Part shown: positions 6,172 to 14,290 of the stretch, one piece after another | How positions within the stretch are numbered: position 1 is the first letter of the stretch | Layout: the number at the start of each line of letters is the position of its first letter | Source of the DNA: Chloroflexota bacterium | GTDB lineage: Bacteria; Chloroflexota; Anaerolineae; UBA4142; SHND01 | NCBI GenBank assembly: GCA_004295045.1 | Contig: SHND01000071.1 | Coordinates: 1 to 64,000, forward strand | Reading direction: 5' to 3' | Length of the DNA: 64,000 nt | The notes under the pieces: generated by a model | What the model saw: the letters and a program-made list of their open reading frames with translations, nothing else | Told to the model about the DNA's origin: nothing | Databases searched by the model: none | Position numbers and translations under genes: made by a program

Positions 6172-7728
6172 ATGACGGAAACGATAGCTATTCTCGATTT
6201 CGGTTCGCAATACACGATGCTCATTGCGCGCCGCGTGCGCGAGCAAAACGTGTATTGCGAAATTTTTTCGCCGCGCGTCACGCGCGAGGAACTCGCGCGC
6301 TTGAATCTCGCGGGCGTGATTTTTTCCGGCGGTCCGTCCAGCGTGTACGATGACGGCGCGCCGCGCGCACCGGAATTTATTTTCGATTTGAACGTTCCGA
6401 TTTTGGGAATTTGTTACGGAATGCAACTACTCGCGTATCAACTCGGCGGACGCGTCGAACGCGCGGCGCACCGCGAATTTGGGCCCGCGCAAATCCGCGT
6501 CACCAATCCTGTATCCCTATTCACCGATTTACCTGTCTCCCAAAACGTCTGGATGAGTCACGGCGACAATGTTTTGGAACTACCGCCCGGTTTTGAAAAA
6601 ATCGCGGAATCGGACCACTGCAATTTCGCGGCGGCATTCAATCCGGCGCGAAGAATGTACGCGCTGCAATTTCACCCCGAAGTCGCGCACACGCCGTACG
6701 GGAAAAATATCCTGCGCTATTTTTTGTTTGACATTTGTAACTGCGCTGGTGATTGGACGCCGCACGCGTTCATCGAAAGCAGCGTGGAGCAAATTCGCGC
6801 GCGCGTCGGCAGTGAACGCGTGTTGTGCGCGTTGAGCGGCGGCGTGGACTCGATGGTCACAGCAACGTTGATTGAACGCGCGATTGGAAATCAGTTGACG
6901 TGCGTTTTCATTGACCACGGCCTCTTGCGCCAAAACGAAGCCGCCGAAGTCGCGTCGCTCGCCGCACAAATCGGCATCGAACTCGTCGCGGTGGATGCGC
7001 GCGATTATTTTTTAGAAAAATTACGCGGCGTCATTGACCCCGAACAAAAGCGTAAAATTATCGGCGCGGCGTTCGTTGAAAAATTCGACGAGACCGCGAA
7101 AAATCTCGGCGAACATAAATTTCTCGCGCAAGGCACTTTGTATCCCGACGTGATAGAGTCTGCCGCGCCACTCGACACCGCGCAAGGGCGCACGCACAAC
7201 ACGGCTGTAACTATCAAAACGCATCACAACGTCGGCGGCTTGCCTACGACGCTGCCGTTTCAACTGCTCGAACCATTGCGTCATTTGTTCAAAGATGAGG
7301 TGCGCGCGGTGGGTGAGGAATTGGGCTTGCCGAAAAATGTCGTGTGGCGGCAACCATTTCCCGGACCCGGACTCGCCGTCCGCATCATCGGCGACATTAC
7401 GCGCGAACGTTTAGAAACACTGCGCGCGGCGGACGCGATTGTGCGCGAAGAAATTGGTAACGCGGATTTAGAACCAATGCCGTGGCAATATTTCGCGGTG
7501 TTGACGCCAATTCAAACCGTCGGCGTGATGGGCGATGAGCGCACCTACGAAAATGTGCTGGCGATTCGCGCAGTGACAAGCGATGACGGCATGACGGCGG
7601 ACTGGGCGCGTTTGCCGCATGACCTTTTGGCAAAAATGAGTTCCCGGATTGTGAATCAAGTGCGCGGCGTGAATCGCGTGGTGTACGACATCACCAGCAA
7701 ACCGCCGGGGACGATAGAGTGGGAATAG
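6172..7728 (+). CDS. guaA: GMP synthase (glutamine-hydrolysing)
   Basis: 518 aa, normal length. Converts XMP to GMP with ATP and ammonia from glutamine. The N-terminal class I glutamine amidotransferase domain (about 5-190) has the nucleophile Cys81 (GICYGMQ) with His168 and Glu170 (FHPE). The ATP-pyrophosphatase domain begins with the PP-loop SGGVDS (222-227), and the dimerisation domain ends in KPPGTIEWE, the typical C-terminus. The ATG at 6172 (MTETIAILDFGSQYT) is chosen because the family starts here and AGGA lies about 8 nt upstream; the open frame extends further 5' across the divergent promoter. It is not part of an obvious operon. Confidence 0.97.
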   Translation: MTETIAILDFGSQYTMLIARRVREQNVYCEIFSPRVTREELARLNLAGVIFSGGPSSVYDDGAPRAPEFIFDLNVPILGICYGMQLLAYQLGGRVERAAHREFGPAQIRVTNPVSLFTDLPVSQNVWMSHGDNVLELPPGFEKIAESDHCNFAAAFNPARRMYALQFHPEVAHTPYGKNILRYFLFDICNCAGDWTPHAFIESSVEQIRARVGSERVLCALSGGVDSMVTATLIERAIGNQLTCVFIDHGLLRQNEAAEVASLAAQIGIELVAVDARDYFLEKLRGVIDPEQKRKIIGAAFVEKFDETAKNLGEHKFLAQGTLYPDVIESAAPLDTAQGRTHNTAVTIKTHHNVGGLPTTLPFQLLEPLRHLFKDEVRAVGEELGLPKNVVWRQPFPGPGLAVRIIGDITRERLETLRAADAIVREEIGNADLEPMPWQYFAVLTPIQTVGVMGDERTYENVLAIRAVTSDDGMTADWARLPHDLLAKMSSRIVNQVRGVNRVVYDITSKPPGTIEWE

Positions 7729-7738
7729 GTTCGGTGTA

Positions 7739-7768
7739 TTGACCACGCATGATTTGGCGTGCTAAAAT
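7739..7768 (+). promoter_or_regulatory. Probable promoter of the type I RM operon
   Basis: TTGACC (7739-7744), 18-nt spacer, TAAAAT (7763-7768), about 40 nt upstream of the hsdR start codon. Confidence 0.45.
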
Positions 7769-7808
7769 CGCTGTTATCCGAATTTGGCTTGGTTAGGTTG
7801 ATTGACTT

Positions 7809-10466
7809 ATGCCTCCGAACGAACACACAACGCGCAAAGCATTGATTGATAAAGAATTGCAAGCCGCGGGATGGAAACCCATTGTGCGCTATCACGATGG
7901 CGCAACTTTTCAAACTGCTGCAGTCGAAGAATATCCAACTGCAAACGGTCCGGTGGACTATGCGCTGTGGGCAGACGGCGTCCCTATTGCTCTGGTCGAG
8001 GCGAAAAGACTGGGCGTGGGTCCTCAAAATGTTTTGCAGCAGGCGCAGCGCTATGCGCGCGGCTTGAACGATTCCCCATTCAACTTTAGGGGCTTGCGCG
8101 TCCCCTTTATCTATTCCACGAACGGCACAAAATTTTTCTTTCAGGATTTGCGGGAGCGCAATAGCTATTCGCGCGAGGTTGCGGCGTTTCACACGCCTGC
8201 GGCGCTGCGTGAGATGCTTGCGCGCGACACAAGCTCGGCAGCGCATTGGCTGCGCGAAACGCCGAACGATATTGCAAATCTGCGTCCGTACCAACGCCAA
8301 GCAATTCAAAAAGTTGAAGAATCAATTCTGGCAGGCAAGCGCAAGATGCTTGTCGCGATGGCAACCGGGACGGGCAAGACTTTTACAACCATCTCTTTGA
8401 TTTATCGGTTGATGAAAGCGGGCTTGGCAAAGCGCGTACTTTTTCTTGTGGACCGCCGAGCGCTGGCGGCGCAAGCGGTGACGGAAATGAACACGTTCGA
8501 TGCGGAACCCGGACTCAAGTTCAGTCAAACGTATGAAACGTATAGTCAGCGCTTTCGACGCCAAGACCTCGAGGAACAAGAACATTTTGACCCAAAAGTT
8601 TTGCCGACAGAATACTTGACGAATCCGCAAGCGGGTCACGCGTTCGTCTATGTCTGCACCATCCAACGCATGCGTATCAATCTTTTCGGCAGACCTGAAG
8701 CGTGGGGTGGCGACGATGTGGAGGATGAGGACGATGCCAGCAAGTTGGACATTCCGATTCACGCGTTCGACTTGATTATCGCGGATGAATGTCATCGCGG
8801 CTATACGTCAAGCGAAGAGAGCAAGTGGCGTGAAGTTCTCGACCATTTTGACAGCATCCGCGTTGGGTTGACGGCAACGCCCGCCGCGCACACGACGGCG
8901 TATTTCAAAGAGATTGTTTTCCGTTACGAGTATGAACGGGCGGTGCGCGAAGGTTACTTGGTGGATTATGACCCTGTCCGGATTCAATCCAAAATCAAGC
9001 AAGAGGGCGTCTTTCTCAACCCCGGTGAGGAAGTTGGATTGAAGGATCGGCAAACGGGGCAACTCCGCTTTGATTTTCTGGAAGACCAGCGCGAACTCTC
9101 CGCCGGAACGAACGAACAAGATTGGACTGCGCCGGACACCAACAAGCAAATCGTCAAGGCGTTTGCTGAATACGCGCGCGAACAGGAACAAACGCTGGGA
9201 CATTTTCCCAAGACATTGTTCTTTGCGTGCAATGATTTACCGCACACTTCACACGCCGACCAACTCGTCGAACTGCTGCGCCAAGAATTTGGTCAGGGCG
9301 ATGAATTTGTCAAAAAGATTACCGGCAGCCCATCGGTTGACCGTCCCCTCCAACGGCTGCGCGAATTTCGGAATCGCCCCGAAACGAACATCGCCGTGAC
9401 GGTGGACTTGCTTTCGACGGGGGTTGATATTCCCGCGTTGGAAAATATCGTGCTGCTGCGTCCGATTAAATCGCGCATTTTGTTCGAGCAGATTCTCGGA
9501 CGCGGCACGCGCAAATGCGACGCAATCAACAAAACTCATTTCACCGTCTTTGATGCGGCGGGGGTATTGGAATATTTTCAAAACGCCAGCGCGTTCACCG
9601 ATGCGCCGCCCGACAAGCCAACGCGCAAAACCAAAGAAATCATTGACGACATTGATAACAATCGCGACCGCGCATACAGCACGCGCGTGCTCGTGCGCCG
9701 CTTGCAGCGCATAGCCAAGAACATTTCGGCGCAGGGGCGCAATATGTTCATGCAATTCACCGGGACCGAAGATATTGTGGCATGGGCGCGCGATTTGCCG
9801 AGCGCGCTGGATGACAACTGGGGCTATACGATAAATGTTCTGCGTAACCCGGGCTTTCAAGAGTTGCTTGACAAGTATCCGCGTGAACGCGACCCGTTCA
9901 TCGTTGCGGAATCGGCAATGGATACGGTGAGCATGGAACTGGGCTTTAAAACCGCCGACGGACGCACCCTCAAACCAAAGGATTACATCGCGGAATTTGA
10001 AACGTTTGTGCGTGAGAATCCTCAACATATCGAAGCGATTCGCATCTTGTTGGAGCGTCCCGCCGATTGGAATACCGACGCGCTGGGCGAGTTGCGAACC
10101 AAATTGGCAACCCGTCCCGAACAATTCACCGAGGCGCGTTTGCGCGTGGCATATCAGCACGCGCTTGCGGATATTATTTCGATGGTGCATCACGCGGCGC
10201 GGCGCGAACCGCTGCTTACGGCAGAGGAGCGTGTGAATCAAGCGCTGAGACGCGTGCGCGCGCAAAATCAGTTCACGCCGCAGCAAGAGAAATGGCTCGA
10301 GTTGATTCATAAACATTTGATAGAGAATCTTTCCATCGGACAAGAAGATTTCAATCTCATCGTGATTCAAAATGCGGGCGGCACGTGGTCGCGGGTGAAT
10401 CGTGATTTCGGCGGCAAGTTGCCCGAGGTAATTCGGCAAATCAATGAAGCGGTCGCGGCGGTGTAG
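7809..10466 (+). CDS. hsdR: Type I restriction enzyme R subunit
   Basis: 885 aa. ATP-dependent translocase/endonuclease subunit of a type I RM complex. The N-terminal nuclease domain shows D50 (VDYALW), E64 and K66 (LVEAKR). The SF2 helicase core has Walker A ATGTGKT (185-191), DECH (326-329), GLTATPAAHT (motif III) and motif VI ILGRGTRK. The C-terminal part matches the EcoEI-type R subunit. ATG 7809 follows the promoter at 7739-7768. The last coding triplet and the TAG stop lie inside the first copy of a 16-bp repeat array, suggesting that the repeat has replaced the original end of the gene. The partners hsdM and hsdS lie downstream after an inserted RAYT gene. Confidence 0.95.
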   Translation: MPPNEHTTRKALIDKELQAAGWKPIVRYHDGATFQTAAVEEYPTANGPVDYALWADGVPIALVEAKRLGVGPQNVLQQAQRYARGLNDSPFNFRGLRVPFIYSTNGTKFFFQDLRERNSYSREVAAFHTPAALREMLARDTSSAAHWLRETPNDIANLRPYQRQAIQKVEESILAGKRKMLVAMATGTGKTFTTISLIYRLMKAGLAKRVLFLVDRRALAAQAVTEMNTFDAEPGLKFSQTYETYSQRFRRQDLEEQEHFDPKVLPTEYLTNPQAGHAFVYVCTIQRMRINLFGRPEAWGGDDVEDEDDASKLDIPIHAFDLIIADECHRGYTSSEESKWREVLDHFDSIRVGLTATPAAHTTAYFKEIVFRYEYERAVREGYLVDYDPVRIQSKIKQEGVFLNPGEEVGLKDRQTGQLRFDFLEDQRELSAGTNEQDWTAPDTNKQIVKAFAEYAREQEQTLGHFPKTLFFACNDLPHTSHADQLVELLRQEFGQGDEFVKKITGSPSVDRPLQRLREFRNRPETNIAVTVDLLSTGVDIPALENIVLLRPIKSRILFEQILGRGTRKCDAINKTHFTVFDAAGVLEYFQNASAFTDAPPDKPTRKTKEIIDDIDNNRDRAYSTRVLVRRLQRIAKNISAQGRNMFMQFTGTEDIVAWARDLPSALDDNWGYTINVLRNPGFQELLDKYPRERDPFIVAESAMDTVSMELGFKTADGRTLKPKDYIAEFETFVRENPQHIEAIRILLERPADWNTDALGELRTKLATRPEQFTEARLRVAYQHALADIISMVHHAARREPLLTAEERVNQALRRVRAQNQFTPQQEKWLELIHKHLIENLSIGQEDFNLIVIQNAGGTWSRVNRDFGGKLPEVIRQINEAVAAV

Positions 10467-10576
10467 GGGCAATCCCGTGTAGGGGCAATCCCGCGTAGGG
10501 ACAACCCCGTGTAGGGACAATCCCATGTAGGGGCAATCCCGTGTAGGGGCAATCCTATGTGGTTGCCCCCATGCGG
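10461..10576 (+). repeat. 16-bp tandem REP-like array upstream of RAYT
   Basis: Six head-to-tail 16-nt units (10461-10556), consensus GTGTAGGGGCAATCCC with a few substitutions (GCGTAGGGACAACCCC in unit 3), followed by an inverted part-copy (GTGGTTGCCCCCAT, about 10559-10572) able to form a hairpin with the last direct unit. The first unit contains the hsdR stop codon. The array ends about 15 nt before the RAYT start. Confidence 0.9.
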
Positions 10577-10586
10577 AAATTGAAAT

Positions 10587-11195
10587 ATGTCATACGACCC
10601 GTTCAAACATCATCGGCGTTCCATTCGATTAAAGGATTATGATTATTCGCAGGCAGGCGCATATTTCGTTACGATGTGCGCGCAGAACCGTGAATGTCTG
10701 TTTGGCAAAATCACAAACGGTGAAATGCAATTGAATGACGCGGGCGCGATGCTTGTGCGTTGGTGGAACGAATTATCAAATAAATTTCCGACGTTTGAAC
10801 CCGACGCGTCTGTTGTAATGCCAAATCATATTCATTGCATTGTTGTCATTACGGAGGGCGACGATAATGACGGGCAACCACAGAGGAAGGACGGGCAACC
10901 ACATAGGGTTGCCCCAACCTTGGGCGATATTATCGAATGGTTCAAAACGATGGCGACAAATGAATATATTCGCGGGGTCAAACAATTGGGATGGAAACCG
11001 TTCGACAAGCGGGTCTTTCAACGCAATTATTATGAACATATCATTCGCAACGAACGCGAATTGAACGCGATTCGCAATTACATCCAAAACAATCCCGCGA
11101 AATGGGCGGCGGATATGGACAATCGGAACAACGTCCGCCGATTACCACCGCCGAAAATGATGGATGATTATTTGAGGGATGTGGGGGGTGTGTAG
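10587..11195 (+). mobile_element. REP-associated tyrosine transposase (RAYT, Y1/HUH family)
   Basis: 202 aa. IS200/IS605-related single-strand transposase of the domesticated RAYT group. The N-terminus RRSIRLKDYDYSQAGAYFVT is typical; the HUH metal motif is HIH (81-83, VVMPNHIHCIV); the catalytic tyrosine should be Tyr148 or Tyr149 (NYYEHIIRNE), followed by NYIQNNPAKW. A hydrophilic loop (about 92-110) is coded by an internal copy of the REP palindrome. Its stop codon is part of the first unit of the downstream 16-bp array. It is intact and lies between hsdR and hsdM in the same orientation, so it would be co-transcribed with the RM operon. Confidence 0.9.
10872..10918 (+). repeat. REP palindrome inside the RAYT coding region
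   Basis: Two copies of GGGCAACCACA (from 10872 and 10893), the second forming a hairpin with GGTTGCCC (10893-10900 pairs with 10907-10914). It is in frame and codes for RAYT residues about 96-110. The arms match the flanking arrays (GGGGCAAYCCC). Confidence 0.8.
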
Positions 11196-11420
11196 GGGCG
11201 ACCCTGCGTGGTTGCCCATCGCGGGGCGACCCCATCGCGGGGCGACCCCATCGCGGGGCGACCCCATCGCGGGGCGACCCCATCGCGGGGCGACCCCATC
11301 GCGGGGCGACCCCATCGCGGGGCGACCCCATCGCAGGACGACCACATCGCGGGGCGACCACATAGACCCCCATCGCAGGGTGACCCCATCGCGGGGCGAC
11401 CACATAGAGTCGCCCCCACG
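11190..11420 (+). repeat. 16-bp tandem REP-like array downstream of RAYT
   Basis: Begins with GTGTAGGGGCGACCCT (contains the RAYT stop) and an inverted part-copy, then seven identical units ATCGCGGGGCGACCCC (11218-11329), four diverged units (11330-11361, 11372-11403) interrupted by a 10-nt partial, and a closing inverted copy (AGTCGCCCCCAC). The unit length equals that of the upstream array, but the sequence belongs to a different subfamily (GGGGCGACCCC instead of GGGGCAATCCC). It ends about 12 nt before hsdM. Confidence 0.9.
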
Positions 11421-11431
11421 GGGAAATAATC

Positions 11432-12856
11432 ATGACTGATGTTGTTTCTAAACTCTGGGGCTTTTGCAATACGCTGCGGCACGATGGCATCAATTATGGC
11501 GATTACATCGAGCAGTTGACGTATTTGTTGTTCCTGAAACTCGCGGACGAACGGGGCGTGGATGTTCCCGCGCAATACGATTGGTCCTCGCTGCGCGCGA
11601 AATCGGGCACGGAATTGCTCGACCATTACCTCGCGGTGTTGCAGCAACTCGGCAAGCAGCAAGGCATTCTCGGCGATATTTTCGCGGGCGCGCTCTCGAA
11701 ATTCCGCGAGCCGGTGAATTTGAAAAAACTTATCAATCTGATTGACGAAACGGAATGGGCGGCGCTCGACGTGGATTTAAAAGGACAGGCATACGAAGGG
11801 CTGCTGCAAAAATACGCGGCGGAGCAAAAAGGCGCGGGGCAGTATTTTACGCCGCGCGAAGCGATTCGCGCGATTGTGCGCTGCGTCAAGCCCGACCTTC
11901 GCGAGCGCGCCGATTACACGATTCACGACCCGGCGTGCGGCACGGGCGGCTTTCTCATCGGCGCGGCGGAATGGCTGCTCAAAGCGTCGGGCGGCAGATT
12001 AACGCGCCAAGACCAGCTGCGCTTGCAAACGCGCGTCTATTCGGGCGGCGAACTTGTGCTGGAAACGCGCCGCCTCGCGCTGATGAATTTGTATTTGCAT
12101 AACATCGAGGCGCAAATTCATTTTGGTGATTCGATTGCCGAGGGCGCGGCGGCGCAATACAATTGCGTCCTGACCAATCCGCCGTTCGGCACCAAAGGCG
12201 CGGGCGAAATTCCGAATCGCGGCGATTTCACCGTCGCCACCTCGAACAAGCAATTGAATTTCATTCAGCACGTTTTGACCATTCTCAAGCCGGGCGGACG
12301 CGCGGCGATGGTTTTGCCCGACAATGTTTTGTTCGAGGAACACGCGGGGCGCGATGTGCGGCAAATTTTGTTAAAGGACTGCGACCTGCACACGATTTTG
12401 CGTTTGCCGATTGGGACGTTCACGCCGTACTCGGCGGGCGTCAAGGCGAACGTCCTCTTTTTTCGCAAAGGTGTGCCGACCGAGAAGGTGTGGATTTACG
12501 ATTTGCGGACGAACGTCGAAAAGGTGACCAAGCGGCATCCGCTCGACGAAAATTATTTTGCCGATTTTGAAAAATGCTATAACGCGAAAACGCGTGGCGA
12601 ATCCGAACGCTTTCACTGTTTCACGCGCGAACAGATTGCCGCGCGCGACGACAATCTCGATATTTTTTGGCTCAAGGACGATTCGCTGGACGATGCGGAC
12701 AATTTGCCCGAGCCGGAAGATTTGGTGAGCGAAGCGGTGACGCAGTTGGAGACCGCGCTCAATGCGTTGAACGAACTCGCCGCGCAGTTGGGGAATGGCT
12801 CTACCTCTCCTCTACACCCCTCTCCTATCAGGAGAGGGGAAGGGGGTGAGGTTTGA
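11432..12856 (+). CDS. hsdM: Type I RM DNA methyltransferase (M subunit)
   Basis: 474 aa. Adds a methyl group to adenine N6 using S-adenosylmethionine, in complex with HsdS. The HsdM N-terminal helical domain (LWGFCNTLRHDGINYGDYIEQ) is followed by QYFTPR (137-142), the AdoMet motif DPACGTGG (166-173) and the catalytic NPPF (249-252). The last about 20 residues (GSTSPLHPSPIRRGEGGEV) look foreign: they are encoded by a palindromic repeat (12817-12839) that has been taken into the reading frame. The stop overlaps the TTG start of hsdS (TTGA), so the two are translationally coupled. No clear Shine-Dalgarno sequence precedes ATG 11432; the repeat array directly upstream may have replaced it. Confidence 0.94.
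   Translation: MTDVVSKLWGFCNTLRHDGINYGDYIEQLTYLLFLKLADERGVDVPAQYDWSSLRAKSGTELLDHYLAVLQQLGKQQGILGDIFAGALSKFREPVNLKKLINLIDETEWAALDVDLKGQAYEGLLQKYAAEQKGAGQYFTPREAIRAIVRCVKPDLRERADYTIHDPACGTGGFLIGAAEWLLKASGGRLTRQDQLRLQTRVYSGGELVLETRRLALMNLYLHNIEAQIHFGDSIAEGAAAQYNCVLTNPPFGTKGAGEIPNRGDFTVATSNKQLNFIQHVLTILKPGGRAAMVLPDNVLFEEHAGRDVRQILLKDCDLHTILRLPIGTFTPYSAGVKANVLFFRKGVPTEKVWIYDLRTNVEKVTKRHPLDENYFADFEKCYNAKTRGESERFHCFTREQIAARDDNLDIFWLKDDSLDDADNLPEPEDLVSEAVTQLETALNALNELAAQLGNGSTSPLHPSPIRRGEGGEV
12817..12839 (+). repeat. Palindromic repeat within the hsdM 3' end
   Basis: CCCCTCTCCT - ATC - AGGAGAGGGG, a perfect 10-bp inverted repeat with a 3-nt loop, in frame and coding for the extreme C-terminus of HsdM. 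Confidence 0.85.
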
Positions 12857-14202
12857 CCGCGCCGTTCGATTTGCCCGATGGGTGGACATCTCCACCATTG
12901 GCTGATGTTTGCAAAATTGAACGAGGTATCACATTTCCTGCGATTGCGAAAAGCGCTGCTGCGGGAAAAGGTAAAATTGCTTGTCTCCGCACAACAAACG
13001 TTCAGGCGATAGTTGATTGGGACGATTTGATTTATGTCTCCGATGGGTACGTCAAAAACGAAACCAAGATACTTCGGGCAAACGATATTTTGATTTCGAT
13101 GGCGAATAGTCTGGAGTTGGTGGGCAAGGTTGCATTTGTTGACCACCTACCAATGAAAAGCACTTTCGGCGGATTCATTTCATCAATTAGAGCATTCGAC
13201 AAAGTTATTCCCAGATTTCTGTTTTATTTTCTTCGTACTAATTCCGCTCAAGGAAAAATGCGTGATACCGCAAGTCGGTCCGTGAACATTGCGAATTTGT
13301 CACTTGGGCAAATTTATCAAATACCCATTCCCCTCCCACCCCTCCCCGAACAACAACGCATCGTCGCGCGCATCGAAACGCTGTTCGCGGAAAGCCGCAC
13401 CGCACGTGACGCGCTGGAACGTGTGTCCGCGTTGCTCAAACGTTTTCGTCAATCTGTCCTCGCGTCTGCGTTTCGCGGCGAGTTGACCGAACGCGAGCCA
13501 CAGATTTCCAAAGTCTTGGAGACTTTGGAAATCTCGGCGTCGGCACGCGTCTCGAATGGAGATTTGCCAGAAGTGCCAGAGGGGTGGGCGTGGACGACAA
13601 CGGAAACGCTTGCAGCAAATGAGCCATATTCCTTTTCCGATGGACCATTTGGCTCGAATCTCAAGACCGCTGATTACACATCAAGCGGCGTGCGTGTGAT
13701 TCGACTACAAAATATTGGCGTTGGCGAATTCAAAAACGACGCTAAAGCATTTGTCTCGCGAGAGAAATACGAATTGTTACGCAAGCACGAAGCGAAAGCA
13801 GGCGACGTAATCATTGCGGCATTGGCTGAACCTGTTGGGCGTGCGTGTCTTGTGCCTGAAGGAATTGGCACGGCCATTGTCAAAGCGGATTGCATACGTC
13901 TGCGCGTTAATAATAACTTGGCTGACAGCAAATTCGTGATGCTTGCGTTAAATACTCAGGAACATTTCAAACGAGCAGAAGAAGCAGCTCACGGTGTTGG
14001 AAGGTTACGAGCAAATTTCAGCGACATCAAAGCGTTTGGTGTCCCCCTCGCGCCCCTCCCCGAACAACGCCGCATCGTCGCGCGCATCGAAGCGCTGTTC
14101 GCGCAGGCAGACGCCATCGAGCGCGCCGTCGCCATCGCGCAACAACGCGCGGATAAGCTTGACCAAGCCATTCTCGCGCGCGCGTTTCGCGGCGAGTTGT
14201 GA
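12853..14202 (+). CDS. hsdS: Type I RM specificity subunit
   Basis: 449 aa. Recognises the bipartite DNA target for the HsdM/HsdR complex. It has two target-recognition domains (about 1-155 and 240-390), each followed by a conserved helical spacer: PPLPEQQRIVARIETLF and later APLPEQRRIVARIEALF, both ending in a SxFRGEL motif. The TTG start overlaps the hsdM stop by 4 nt. A perfect 15-bp palindrome lies in frame in the hinge before the second target-recognition domain and encodes about residues 217-228 (ISKVLETLEIS), which should lengthen the hinge. Intact otherwise. Confidence 0.93.
   Translation: MTAPFDLPDGWTSPPLADVCKIERGITFPAIAKSAAAGKGKIACLRTTNVQAIVDWDDLIYVSDGYVKNETKILRANDILISMANSLELVGKVAFVDHLPMKSTFGGFISSIRAFDKVIPRFLFYFLRTNSAQGKMRDTASRSVNIANLSLGQIYQIPIPLPPLPEQQRIVARIETLFAESRTARDALERVSALLKRFRQSVLASAFRGELTEREPQISKVLETLEISASARVSNGDLPEVPEGWAWTTTETLAANEPYSFSDGPFGSNLKTADYTSSGVRVIRLQNIGVGEFKNDAKAFVSREKYELLRKHEAKAGDVIIAALAEPVGRACLVPEGIGTAIVKADCIRLRVNNNLADSKFVMLALNTQEHFKRAEEAAHGVGRLRANFSDIKAFGVPLAPLPEQRRIVARIEALFAQADAIERAVAIAQQRADKLDQAILARAFRGEL
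13502..13534 (+). repeat. Perfect palindrome inserted in hsdS
   Basis: AGATTTCCAAAGTCT (13502-13516), TGG loop, and exact complement (13520-13534). It sits between the central conserved region and the second target-recognition domain and keeps the reading frame. Confidence 0.9.
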
Positions 14203-14255
14203 AAACGAAACGCGTCCAGTAGTTTTTATCGGATAAACAGCACACAGCTTGAAAT

Positions 14256-14290
14256 AAAACGTCTCACTCAAATTTCGAGTGAGACGTTTT
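14256..14290. terminator. Bidirectional terminator between hsdS and the peroxidase gene
   Basis: Perfect 14-bp stem (14256-14269 with 14277-14290) with AAAA on one side and TTTT on the other, so it works for both converging genes. The minus-strand stop codon begins at the last stem base. Confidence 0.8.

Noticed and set aside
10461..11420. CRISPR array
   Set aside because: Units are directly abutting 16-mers without spacers, and there are no cas genes.
11142..11493. Minus-strand frames across the 16-bp array with WGRPAMGSPRDGVAPR repeats
   Set aside because: A 16-nt repeat gives all three frames in turn; the frames arise from the repeat itself and have no gene signals.
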